DNA from: a virus
Length of the DNA: 40,224 nucleotides
Strand: one strand, 5' to 3'
Virus record (IMG/VR): IMGVR_UViG_3300034198_019517
Location: 1 to 40,224 of that record
A program made the position numbers and the translations under genes. This document shows positions 13,601 to 23,188 of this stretch, piece by piece. Within the stretch, counting starts at the first letter, position 1. Every line of letters begins with the position of its first letter. The notes below the pieces were generated by a model, which was not told the origin of the DNA, did no database searches, and saw nothing but the letters and a program-made list of their open reading frames with translations.

Positions 13601-16600
13601 AACTACACCACAACAGGAACGGTTATTGGTGGACTGGTAAAAAATAGAAATTATTATGTATTAAGAATAGACGATAATCAATTTAGACTCTGTGAGATAG
13701 GAACTGGTAGTTATACACAAGATTATTTTTATAAAACAGGTCAATTTATAAATTTAACTTCAAGAAATTCTAATGTTCACGTATTCAACTATCCAAACAT
13801 TGAAGTTGAAATAGTAGGATCTGTTGGATTATCCTCAAACTACAAAGCAAGAATTGATCCTATTTTTAGAGGAGAAATTACATCATTCCATTTAGAATTA
13901 AAAGGTTCTTCATATGGAGTTGAAGAAGTCTTTAATATAGAAAGACATCCATCATTTAGTATTTTATCCGGTTCTGGTTCAGAATTTGATTTAATAGTTT
14001 CAAATGGACGTATACAAAAAGTTCTTATTAATTCTGTAGGACAAAATTATACATGTTCTCCAGATTTAATCGTAGTTGGGGATGGAACTGGTGCGGTATT
14101 GTCTCCAGTAGTTTTAAATAATCAAATTATCGACGTTAAAGTTATTGAACCTGGTGCTGGATATTCTGCAGACAATACAAGGATAATTGCTTCTCATCCG
14201 GGAAGTGGTGCTAAATTTACTTCCAAAATTAAAAATTGGACTGTAAATTTATTTGCAAAATACCTAGGTATATTTACAGAAGATGATGGTTGCTTAAGTC
14301 CTGGGTTAAATTCAGAATATGAACTTGAATATTGCCATTTATATGCCCCAAGAAAATTAAGACAAGTTTTATATTCTAGGGATCAATCAGGAAAAATTTT
14401 ATTTTCAAATCCAGATTTAAAATTTTCTAGAAACAAAGAAATAAAATCAAAAGATCATTCTCCAGTTATTGGATGGTCTTATGATGGGCATCCAATTTAT
14501 GGACCATACGGTTATTCTAAAAAATCCGGTGGAGTTGTCTCCCAAATAAAAAGTGGATATAAATTGATTTTAGATCAAAATAGACCATCTACAAATTATT
14601 TCCCATCTGGTTTTTTCATTGAAGATTTTAAATATCAAAAATCAAATGATGAAGCAGTATTGGACGAAAATAACGGAAGATTTTGCATAACTCCCGAGTT
14701 TCCAAATGGCACTTATGCTTATTTTTCAACGTTTGAGGAACTGTCCGTAGATTCATCAGGACCATTTAAGAGTTATTATAGACCAAAATTCCCGTATTTA
14801 ATAGGTAATTCATATAATTCAAAACCAAATGATTTTAATTTCAAGAAAAAATCCAATCAAGATTCTATAGATCTTAATCAGAATGATTGGGTTAGAAATA
14901 CTTATGCCTATAACCTAACAAAAACTAATTCAAGATATGAATATGTAACTTTACCCAATAATTTAAATCAATCTATAGATGTTGTCGGAGTTTCTCCCGG
15001 TTCAATCGATAGTATTGGAATATCTACTGGTGGAGATAGTTATAAAGTAAATGACAAATTGATATTTAATAATATAGATTTTGATGGGAAATCTAGAACT
15101 TTTGGAAGTTCTGCATCTGCAGTTGTTTCGGGATTGGCTGGAAAATCGATTTCTACAGTAAGTACTGCAAGTACTTATTTCTACGATGTTTCAATATACC
15201 CATCAAATAAAAAAGGAGAGTATATTTTATACAATAATTCCCCCCACAATATTGCAGATTATGATTTAGTCGCAATATCTGGATTAAATACTACTTCAAA
15301 CATAATTAAAGGCAATTATACATCAAGAGTTACAACGAATAGATTAGTTTTAGTTGGTTTGGGAACTACAACGGTAGGAATTGCTTCTGCAAATATAACC
15401 GGAATAGTTACTTACATATCAGTTAGGGGGAACTTAGATTTTCCAAATATAAGAGAAAATGATATTTTTAGAATTGATAGTGAAAAAATAAAAATTCTAA
15501 ACATTGATAAAAAATCTTCAAGATTAAGAATCTTGAGAGAAGTTGATGGAACTATTGGATTATCTCATAGTATTACTACGCTCTTATATGAGGATTCGAG
15601 AAAGTTATTCTTAAACGTTCCCAAAGAAAATGATATAACAAATTATAGTTCATATTTAAAAAATAAACAGATTTATTTTAATCCAAAGGAATCTTTGGGT
15701 ATAGGAACTAATAGTAAAGTTGGTATAGGAACAACGATTTATTTTTCTAATCCAGGGACTGGTTCAACACAAGTATTCATACCACTCAGAACAATTTATT
15801 TACCAGAACATGGATTAACCACAGGAGATTTGTTAACTTATGAGGTTAATAGTGGAAGTCCTATTGTTGTTTCATCTACAGGAATAGGAACTACAACTTT
15901 ATCCAACAGTTCGTCATTATACGTTGCAAAAATAAATGAGGATTTAATTGGCATTTCTACAGTACAAGTTGGTTTAGGAAGCACCGGATTCTTCACTGGC
16001 ATAACAACGTCTACAAAAAATATTGGATTGTTATTTTTTACTGGAATAGGCACAGGAACTTATCACAGTTTTAAAACAAATTATCCAGAAGTTACTGGTG
16101 ATTTATCAAAACATGTTGTCACAGTCTCTACTGCACAGACTCATGGATTAACAGTAGATGATATAGTTGATGTGGCGGTGAGTGCATCCTCTACAACTAT
16201 TACTATAAAATATAATGATTCCAATAGAAGGATTATAGTAAATCCAAGGGATTTTATTGGAGCAAATGTAAGCACATCAAATAACACAATTACTATTTCA
16301 AATCATGGATATATTAATGGGCAACGAGTGATTCATACTTCCATCTCTCCTTCAGGAGGATTAGTCAATAATGGAATGTATTATGTCGTTTCAATTAATA
16401 AAGATATTATTAAACTTTCAAATTCTTATTATGATTCTACTATTGAAAGACCAAACACTATTGATATTACAAGTGCTTCAAATGGCACTATATCCCCAAT
16501 AAACCCACCAATAGATCTTTATAGAAATTCTATTGTAATATTTGATTTATCCGATTCTTCACTTTCATACACCAATAATTCCAAAACATATTCGGCTTTT

Positions 16601-19600
16601 AATTTCGAAATATATTCTGACGGACAATTCGAAAAAGTCTTTGATTCTGACCAAAAAGATAATAGTTTCAATGTCCAAAGAACAGGAAAAGTTGGAACTT
16701 CTGGTGCCACATTAACACTAAAAATTGATGAATTTTTACAAAGTACTTTGTACTACGATTTAGTTCCATTAGATTCTACTGGTCTTTTCTTACCCGAACA
16801 GAAGAAAGAAATTGTAAGAGATGTTATTGTTAATTCATATAATCAACTTAGAATAAAAAATAGCATTTATAATGGCACATATAAAATAAGAGTTTCTACA
16901 CCAAATTCTTTCGAATATTTTCTTCCAAGTGAACCAGAAGTTCAATCATATACATCTGGAATTTCAACTACATCCACATTATCATCAGATTTAACATATA
17001 CCACAAACTCATTATCAGCTATAGGTCCAATTTCCAATATAAAAATTACAAATAAAGGAACAAATTATTATTCATTACCTGCAATAACTTCAGTGAGTTC
17101 TTTAAGTGGTAATGGATGTATATTAAATGCAGAGAGCAATACAATAGGTAAAATTAAAAAAATAAAAATAGTAGATGGTGGTTTTGATTTTACCTCAGAT
17201 AAAACTTTAAGACCATATACATCATTCCCCAAAAATATAAAAATCGATAATTTGTTTTCCATTGATAATATTGGAATATCTTCTCAGGGAAGAGGATATA
17301 CAACGGCACCAAAACTTGTAGTTTTGGATGGAAAAACTAAAAAAGTAATACCATCAGATTTAAACTACAACCTTGGCGATAACCTAGTAACTATTAAATT
17401 AAATGCTAATGGTTTAACCGATTCTATCCCAACCATAATCCCCACACAAAACTCAAACGGCATAGGAATAACTGACATTACATATAATCAATCCACTAAA
17501 GAAGCAAAAGTTTATTTACCATTTTCTTTTAGTGATATTGGCGACTTTGATGCTAATACATATCCAATTAGAGTCAATGATAGAGTTTTGATCGAAAACA
17601 TTAGTGTAGGTGTGAATTCTACTTCTAAGGGATTTAATTCTTCAGATTATAATTATTCACTATTTACAATAACAAATATAGATGTAAATGTGGGTGGAGT
17701 TAGTGCAGTAACTTATAGTTTAGATGGTTATCTATCAGAATCAGAGTCTCCCGGAAAATATGATCCAGTAAATTCATCTGGAAGAATAATTGCCGAAAGA
17801 AATTTTCCAATATTTAATCCATCAATTAAACAAGATCAATATAAAAAAGGCGAAACTGTAAGGTCCAATAACTCGTTTGGAATTGTTGAAAACTGGGATC
17901 CAATTACTAGATATTTAAAAATATCGTCAAAAGATAATTTTAAAAATAATAGTATTGTTGAGGGATTGTCTTCAAAGACAATAGGAACTGCATCATCAGT
18001 AACTAATTTAAATTCTTATGCCAAAACTGAGTTTTCAATTAAAGTTGAGGGTGGATGGGAGTCTAATGCAGGATTTTTGAACGATAATGTACAGAGAATT
18101 CAAGATAGTTTATATTATCAAAATTTCTCATATTCATTAAAATCAAAAATTGATTATGATACTTGGAGTGATGCAGTTAGTGCTTTAAATCACTCGGTTG
18201 GGTTTAGAAAATACTCTGATTTCCAAATGGAATCTAAACTAGACAATGATTTTAGTAATTTGTTTGTAGGTCTTTCCACAGATACAACCGCTACTGACGT
18301 AAAAGTAGAAATGACTAGTTATGGCGATTTGAATTGTGTAACTGATTTTGATTTGGCAAAAGAAAATTATTTAAATATAAACTCAAAAGTTGCGAGCAAT
18401 AAAATATATTTTGATAACAAACCACTCACTGATTATTATGAGGCAAGAGGAAATAGAGTCTTACTAATAGATGATATTAGTTCTAAATTTAATAGTGGTG
18501 AAAGACCAGAAAAATATTCTGACGTTTATAAGTTTAATATTAACACGACTAGGTCTCTAAAGTTTCTTTCATATATCAGAGATAAGAAATTTACTGGTCA
18601 AAGGCAGGTGATGCTGACATCTATTATTCATAATGGTTCATATGGTGTCATAAATCAGTACGGAAGAGTTGAAACTGCATATGATTTGGGTTCTTTTGAT
18701 TTTGTAATAGATCAACCATTCGGAATCGTTCGTTTCTATCCTACAAGATATACCATTAATAACTATGACGTTGCATTATTATCATATAATTTAGACGATG
18801 CTTTTACTGGAGTTGGAACAACAACAATTGGTTCAATTGTTACAATAGATACAAATAGCATAATTTCTTCTGCCTCTACAATAAATGTTGTCAGTTTGGC
18901 AACCACATACACTTCAGCTAAAATTTTAGTTCAGATATACAGGGATAGTTTAAATTATCAATTTAATGAAATAAATGTAGTTCATGATGGAACCAATATA
19001 GATTTTATAGATTATGGGGAATTGAGAACAAATACAAGAACTTCATATTCATCCACAGGATATGGGACATATTATCCTTATATTTCCGGCGGAAATTTAA
19101 ATATAGACTTTATACCCAATGTCTCTATTGGCAATTCTTTTTACATAAACACCACCAATGTTTCTTTGGGTGATACAAATTCATCTGGAATTGGAACTAT
19201 TGAATTAGAATATGGAGAAATAAGAGCAAATAGTGTTTCTATATCAAGTTCTCCAACACCAACTGAATCAACAATTTTAAGTTTTACATCGGAACATGAT
19301 TGTGCATATTGCCTGGTTCAAGTTTCTGATATTACAAATAATCGTCATGCTTTTTCAGAAGTTATTTTGATAGTTGATGATGTAACTTCAGAACCCCTAA
19401 TAACAGAATATGGAAATGTTCAAACTTTTGCCGGTCTTGGTACAATTGGTGCGTCAGTATCTGGAATTGGATCTACAACACAACTTTTATTTACACCTTT
19501 ACCAAACATTCAGGTCCAAGTAAAAGTATACGCCAATTTACTTGGACTTGAAGGTAACAATATAGAATCATATCAGGTAGGTAATCTAGATGTGAGTTCT

Positions 19601-22600
19601 CAATATGGTTCTTACAGTGGCACTGAGGTTGACCAAGTAAGAACATTTAATTTAACTCACAAGGGTTATCCTATTTTTGAAAGATATTTTTCAGGATCCG
19701 ATTCTTCCATTGTAGATTTATCAAGAAATACTATAAAAATTCCATCTCATTTTTACTCAACTGGAGAAAAAATAACATATAATTCTAACTTTGGAAATCC
19801 AATAGGAATAGCAACAACTACTATTGCAGGAATAGGATCTACGGATAAACTCCCAAGCACATTATATGTTGTAAATTTAAACAACAATAAAATTAGAGTT
19901 GCAGCTTCTGCTTCTGAAGCATTAAGACCAATCCCCAATGTATTAAATTTAACTTCACTTGGAAGTGGAACTCGACACAAATTTTTAGCTCAGAATAAAA
20001 ATTCCAGAGTGGTAGTTGCTATTGATAATATTGTCCAATCACCGATAGTAGCAACCGGACTAACTGCATCGTTGACATCTGCAGTATTTTTAACTGATGA
20101 AAGTATTGTATTAAACGATTCAACATCTTTCTATGGTGGAGATTTAATAGAAATCAACGATGAGGTTATGCGTGTCAGTTCTATTCAAAAAAATAATGTA
20201 ATTACTGTTAGAAGATCTTGGATGGGAACAGATATTGCAAACCATTCTGTAGGTTCATTAGTCAATAAGGTAGTTGGGTCTTACAATATCGTTGATAATA
20301 ATCTGAGTTTTGCGGCTGCACCCTATGGAAATGTTCCACAAACATATTCAACAAGTCCCCCAGACGAACAAGATTGGGTTGGAATATCGACAGGTTCTAG
20401 TTTTTCCGGTAGATGTTTTATGAGATCTGGAATACAAGGTTCATCAAATGACACTTATTCCAAAAATTATATTTTTGATGATATAGCAACAGGATTTAAT
20501 GGAATAACCTCAACTTTTACATTAAGATCTTCCCAATCAAATATTACGGGAATTTCTGAGGAGGGGGCCCTAGTATTAATTAATGATATAGTTCAAGCAA
20601 GAGGTTTATCTGGTGATTTAGAGAATGCAAGAAATGGTGTAAATTTCACTCTTTCGGAAACAAGTGGAATAACATCTATTACTTTTATAGGGTCAGCATC
20701 TTCTGTTCCAAATTCCTCAGGACTGCCAAAGGGCGGTACTATAGTTTCTGTTGGATCTACAGAAGGTCTTGGATATCAACCTTTAGTTTCCGCTGGTGGT
20801 ACTGCAATTGTTTCTTTGGCAGGAACAATTCAATCAATTTCAATAGGAAACACTGGTTCTGGATATAGAGCAAGTTCTTATTATGACATTCCAACAAGTA
20901 TTTCGTCAATAGTTGGTGTAGGTTCAACTACGATTTTCATTAAGAATGAAAATAGTATTTTTGGATTACTAAACTTACTTAATACTGGTTCAAATTGCTC
21001 TATTGGAGTTGGTACATTTATCTTCTCTACAAATATAGTGTCTGTAGGATCATCTTTTGTGAGAATTGGTACAGGAAGTACAAGTTCTAAGCAAATACCA
21101 GTTGGAACTCCAGTAAATATTAAAATTTCAAATCCACAAGTCGGAATAGTAAATGTTGGAATTTCTAGCACTTCTTCAGAAAACTCTGCAGTAACTCATA
21201 TTGGATTTACTACGGTTATAAGAGGAAAAATTTCAGAATCTGTTACGATAACAAAAGTCTCCACTGGATATACGAGAACAAATCCCCCAGAAGTTATACT
21301 TGATGATCCCCTATCATACTCGGATGTTCCTTTAGTTTATAGTTCATCTTCTATTTCTGGAGTTGGAACAGCAGCTTCAATTGATATAGTTGTTGGGCAA
21401 GGATCTAGTATCATTGATTTTGAGATAAAAAACACCGGATACAATTATAGAGCAGGTCAAACATTAACTGTACCTATAGGGGGACTAACGGGCATCCCAA
21501 CAACATCTTCATTCAAAGAGTTCCAAATATCAATACAAGAAGTTTTTGATGACACATTTACAGGGTGGGCTTTTGGGGAACTACAAATACTTGATGAAAT
21601 TTCTGATTTGTTTGATGGTGAAAGAGTTTCATTTCCACTCAAATATTTTGGAGAATTGATTTCAATTAGATCTGCAAGAGGTTCTAACATCAATCCCCAG
21701 GAATTGCTACTAGTCTTTATAAATGATGTTTTACAAGAACCAGGAAAAGGTTACATTTTTAATGGTGGCAGTAACATCTTCTTTACGGAACCACCAAAAC
21801 CACCCGTTTTAGAAATTCCAAATACAGGTGATTCTTGCAAAATATTATTCTACAAAGGGACTGCTTCTGTTGATGTTGTTTACAAAAACATACTAGAAAC
21901 AGTTAAACCTGGAGATGGACTAACAATAGGATTTGATTCCACCCTAAATCAATCATATGGTCTTCAAGAAGATGAAAGAGTCGTTGATGCAATTTTGGCA
22001 TCAGACTTAGTATCAACAAATCCATATTATGGACCAGGAAATACCAAAGATGAAACATTAACTAGACCAATTACTTGGTGCAGACAAACTGAAGATAAGA
22101 TTATTGATGAACAAGAAGTTTCAAAAGATAGGATGTTATATGAACCAATTATTAATCCATCAGCATATTTAATAAGATCTGTTGGAATAGGTTCTACTAT
22201 AATCTTTGTTGACAATTTAAAACCCATTTTTAATCCGGTTAATGAGAACAAATCCACAATTCCAGCATTCCAAGATGAATTTTTAAATTTCCAAAAACAA
22301 ATAACATTTATTCCACAAGAAACGAAAAGAAATGCGTTTGCCACTGCGGTTGTTTCTGTAGCGGGTACAATAAGTTCTATAGCAATTTCTACAGGGGGAT
22401 TTGGATATCTTTCAGTTCCTGATGTTGTTATCCAAAATCCAATTGGGTTTGGAACTACATGTAGGGCAGAAGCAACTGCTTCCATTTCTTCCGGAATTGT
22501 TACATCAATAACAATAACAGGTCCTGGAACAGAATATTCCCAGGTTAATCCACCCATTGTTTTAATTTCTCCACCATCATTTGAGTCTGAAACTAATACT

Positions 22601-23161
22601 GTTACTCAATATGAAGGAGATTTTGGAATTATTTCCGGAATTTCAACAACTTCAGTTGGTGTTGCTTCTACTGGTATTGTTTTTGATTTTGCTATACCAA
22701 ATGATTCCATTCTTAGGGTTGTTGGTATTGCATCAACTTCAATGACTGGAGTAACTACAATTAGTGGTATACAAACTGGTTATTATTTTGCAGTATATAA
22801 TTCTAGAGTTGGTAATGGAGTGACCTCTTTAGATGAAAACAGGCAGATTATTGGTATAGGGACTACTGGATTAAATAACATTTATAGGGTTGCAAGCGTT
22901 TCATTGGCACAAACTGCAGTACCAGGATTGGGAGTAACCTATGTTGCCAGAGTTACTGTTAGTGTATCTAGATATAATGGTTTAAGTGGACTAGGACACA
23001 GTTCTTTGTTTGCAGAATATAGTTGGGGTAAAATTACATTAAAAACCAGAACAAAAGACAATGAATATAACTCCTATACAAGGTCCGGTTTTTCTGGAAT
23101 ATCGACTGGAACTATGATAATGAGAACTAACCCCCTCAAATATTATAACTATGGTATATGA
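10685..23161 (+). CDS. giant baseplate protein in the gp7 position, 4158 aa
   Basis: An uninterrupted 12.5-kb frame between gp6 and gp8, where T4 has gp7 (1032 aa). Domains: an N-terminal wedge-type region with QYVKEDYPLVAEFLKQYY (19-36) and FYRSKGTDQSFEILFRSLYG (211-230); Gly/Tyr beta-repeats near 750-820; a YHYH-like domain (about 1200-1375) with SYDGHPIYGPYGY at 1265-1277; further repeats near 2200, 3380, 3525 and 3895-3960; and LLLVFINDVLQEPG near 3670, a motif seen in cyanophage tail proteins. The rest is beta-rich and full of GIGTTT/STVGIGS stretches. The N-terminus likely initiates the wedge as gp7 does, while the C-terminal two thirds may be peripheral, possibly host-facing. The gp7 equivalence rests mainly on position. 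No signal peptide or membrane segment is seen. Confidence 0.75.
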   Translation: MTEKRIQIKDIVNNQLPQYVKEDYPLVAEFLKQYYLSQEFPGGPADLIQNIDRYVKVDSTTELVDYVLLQSDISIIDENISVDFLNFEQNQIDFPDSYGLISIDDELILYETKTLTGFEKCHRGFSGTISHKNVNVGIASTYRLRPSDELIFKKSEASSHKSGTKIYNLSSLFLKEFLLKLKYQLTPGFENRSFVEKANEATIIKQIKDFYRSKGTDQSFEILFRSLYGEDVEVVRPKDFLFRPSDAQYKITNDFIVEKISGPIEKISNLTLFQDEYLNISKSYGTITEPLEEIVAVDGKIFYKLKIDGGYNRDLIYNGSTYGNFSVHPKTRVIGNYNTQSTAIDVDSTVGFPNKGEFLVNYEDGTQGVISYNSKNLTQFIDCTNIAKNILDNSIISVNTYAYANTEDGEEIRVRIVSSLNDLDIPDDNILFSAEDTIKIKTLGFEDGDARLNSWVFNLPITYDVESYSIFDNFDNTYSLTLKDSHTLKVGDALQIIDNLGNTKQSIIIDVTSDKTIIVKGQGFLSESLYRIKRNILKGNSSKYSYIGETSTDIQNVYTNKNNDILIASPSVPYYPNSALNLSNRTISFSGSYEVGSTIFKLTSSTDHGFYTGDCVYYTPEKETIQTTDIDGNISYFETIASSLFDEGIYFIKRIDKNNIKLSKSKSDILYEKYVSPENDVVINGNKIEFAEFKGKEIKSQKLLREISNPVISEKKEKTIPGFTGILINGTEILNYKSKDKIIFGPIEKIDVVSGGSDYDVINPPKLIISDSVGSGATGHCSVSGSLKEIRILDTGFDYLEDPIVQITGGNGIGAVAKCNTKLITHKSTFNAEKGSGLVGIGSTISTIGFSTYHKFRKGEEVIYKTNSNKAVGGLSTDSKYYISTVSTTKIKLHKTLGDSISGINTISLSDFGIGNHEFESVNKKRILSSISVENSGSGYQNKKRTVSYSGINISSDIITIENHGFLSGEIINYTTTGTVIGGLVKNRNYYVLRIDDNQFRLCEIGTGSYTQDYFYKTGQFINLTSRNSNVHVFNYPNIEVEIVGSVGLSSNYKARIDPIFRGEITSFHLELKGSSYGVEEVFNIERHPSFSILSGSGSEFDLIVSNGRIQKVLINSVGQNYTCSPDLIVVGDGTGAVLSPVVLNNQIIDVKVIEPGAGYSADNTRIIASHPGSGAKFTSKIKNWTVNLFAKYLGIFTEDDGCLSPGLNSEYELEYCHLYAPRKLRQVLYSRDQSGKILFSNPDLKFSRNKEIKSKDHSPVIGWSYDGHPIYGPYGYSKKSGGVVSQIKSGYKLILDQNRPSTNYFPSGFFIEDFKYQKSNDEAVLDENNGRFCITPEFPNGTYAYFSTFEELSVDSSGPFKSYYRPKFPYLIGNSYNSKPNDFNFKKKSNQDSIDLNQNDWVRNTYAYNLTKTNSRYEYVTLPNNLNQSIDVVGVSPGSIDSIGISTGGDSYKVNDKLIFNNIDFDGKSRTFGSSASAVVSGLAGKSISTVSTASTYFYDVSIYPSNKKGEYILYNNSPHNIADYDLVAISGLNTTSNIIKGNYTSRVTTNRLVLVGLGTTTVGIASANITGIVTYISVRGNLDFPNIRENDIFRIDSEKIKILNIDKKSSRLRILREVDGTIGLSHSITTLLYEDSRKLFLNVPKENDITNYSSYLKNKQIYFNPKESLGIGTNSKVGIGTTIYFSNPGTGSTQVFIPLRTIYLPEHGLTTGDLLTYEVNSGSPIVVSSTGIGTTTLSNSSSLYVAKINEDLIGISTVQVGLGSTGFFTGITTSTKNIGLLFFTGIGTGTYHSFKTNYPEVTGDLSKHVVTVSTAQTHGLTVDDIVDVAVSASSTTITIKYNDSNRRIIVNPRDFIGANVSTSNNTITISNHGYINGQRVIHTSISPSGGLVNNGMYYVVSINKDIIKLSNSYYDSTIERPNTIDITSASNGTISPINPPIDLYRNSIVIFDLSDSSLSYTNNSKTYSAFNFEIYSDGQFEKVFDSDQKDNSFNVQRTGKVGTSGATLTLKIDEFLQSTLYYDLVPLDSTGLFLPEQKKEIVRDVIVNSYNQLRIKNSIYNGTYKIRVSTPNSFEYFLPSEPEVQSYTSGISTTSTLSSDLTYTTNSLSAIGPISNIKITNKGTNYYSLPAITSVSSLSGNGCILNAESNTIGKIKKIKIVDGGFDFTSDKTLRPYTSFPKNIKIDNLFSIDNIGISSQGRGYTTAPKLVVLDGKTKKVIPSDLNYNLGDNLVTIKLNANGLTDSIPTIIPTQNSNGIGITDITYNQSTKEAKVYLPFSFSDIGDFDANTYPIRVNDRVLIENISVGVNSTSKGFNSSDYNYSLFTITNIDVNVGGVSAVTYSLDGYLSESESPGKYDPVNSSGRIIAERNFPIFNPSIKQDQYKKGETVRSNNSFGIVENWDPITRYLKISSKDNFKNNSIVEGLSSKTIGTASSVTNLNSYAKTEFSIKVEGGWESNAGFLNDNVQRIQDSLYYQNFSYSLKSKIDYDTWSDAVSALNHSVGFRKYSDFQMESKLDNDFSNLFVGLSTDTTATDVKVEMTSYGDLNCVTDFDLAKENYLNINSKVASNKIYFDNKPLTDYYEARGNRVLLIDDISSKFNSGERPEKYSDVYKFNINTTRSLKFLSYIRDKKFTGQRQVMLTSIIHNGSYGVINQYGRVETAYDLGSFDFVIDQPFGIVRFYPTRYTINNYDVALLSYNLDDAFTGVGTTTIGSIVTIDTNSIISSASTINVVSLATTYTSAKILVQIYRDSLNYQFNEINVVHDGTNIDFIDYGELRTNTRTSYSSTGYGTYYPYISGGNLNIDFIPNVSIGNSFYINTTNVSLGDTNSSGIGTIELEYGEIRANSVSISSSPTPTESTILSFTSEHDCAYCLVQVSDITNNRHAFSEVILIVDDVTSEPLITEYGNVQTFAGLGTIGASVSGIGSTTQLLFTPLPNIQVQVKVYANLLGLEGNNIESYQVGNLDVSSQYGSYSGTEVDQVRTFNLTHKGYPIFERYFSGSDSSIVDLSRNTIKIPSHFYSTGEKITYNSNFGNPIGIATTTIAGIGSTDKLPSTLYVVNLNNNKIRVAASASEALRPIPNVLNLTSLGSGTRHKFLAQNKNSRVVVAIDNIVQSPIVATGLTASLTSAVFLTDESIVLNDSTSFYGGDLIEINDEVMRVSSIQKNNVITVRRSWMGTDIANHSVGSLVNKVVGSYNIVDNNLSFAAAPYGNVPQTYSTSPPDEQDWVGISTGSSFSGRCFMRSGIQGSSNDTYSKNYIFDDIATGFNGITSTFTLRSSQSNITGISEEGALVLINDIVQARGLSGDLENARNGVNFTLSETSGITSITFIGSASSVPNSSGLPKGGTIVSVGSTEGLGYQPLVSAGGTAIVSLAGTIQSISIGNTGSGYRASSYYDIPTSISSIVGVGSTTIFIKNENSIFGLLNLLNTGSNCSIGVGTFIFSTNIVSVGSSFVRIGTGSTSSKQIPVGTPVNIKISNPQVGIVNVGISSTSSENSAVTHIGFTTVIRGKISESVTITKVSTGYTRTNPPEVILDDPLSYSDVPLVYSSSSISGVGTAASIDIVVGQGSSIIDFEIKNTGYNYRAGQTLTVPIGGLTGIPTTSSFKEFQISIQEVFDDTFTGWAFGELQILDEISDLFDGERVSFPLKYFGELISIRSARGSNINPQELLLVFINDVLQEPGKGYIFNGGSNIFFTEPPKPPVLEIPNTGDSCKILFYKGTASVDVVYKNILETVKPGDGLTIGFDSTLNQSYGLQEDERVVDAILASDLVSTNPYYGPGNTKDETLTRPITWCRQTEDKIIDEQEVSKDRMLYEPIINPSAYLIRSVGIGSTIIFVDNLKPIFNPVNENKSTIPAFQDEFLNFQKQITFIPQETKRNAFATAVVSVAGTISSIAISTGGFGYLSVPDVVIQNPIGFGTTCRAEATASISSGIVTSITITGPGTEYSQVNPPIVLISPPSFESETNTVTQYEGDFGIISGISTTSVGVASTGIVFDFAIPNDSILRVVGIASTSMTGVTTISGIQTGYYFAVYNSRVGNGVTSLDENRQIIGIGTTGLNNIYRVASVSLAQTAVPGLGVTYVARVTVSVSRYNGLSGLGHSSLFAEYSWGKITLKTRTKDNEYNSYTRSGFSGISTGTMIMRTNPLKYYNYGI

Positions 23162-23163
23162 CT

Positions 23164-23175
23164 AATAAATAAATA
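23164..23175 (+). promoter_or_regulatory. tandem late promoter boxes ATAAATAAATA
   Basis: AATAAATA (23164-23171) overlaps a second ATAAATA (23169-23175), 13 bp before gp8 ATG 23189. This allows late expression of gp8 independently of the 12.5-kb gene upstream. Confidence 0.65.
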
Positions 23176-23188
23176 AAAAACCAAAAAA

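Noticed and set aside
22027-22557. Minus-strand 176-codon frame opposite the giant baseplate gene
   Set aside because: It is the complement of a low-complexity Ile/Thr/Gly/Ser coding region and shows no domain. Similar minus-strand frames opposite 20881-21171, 26398-26964 and 33920-34261 were dropped for the same reason.
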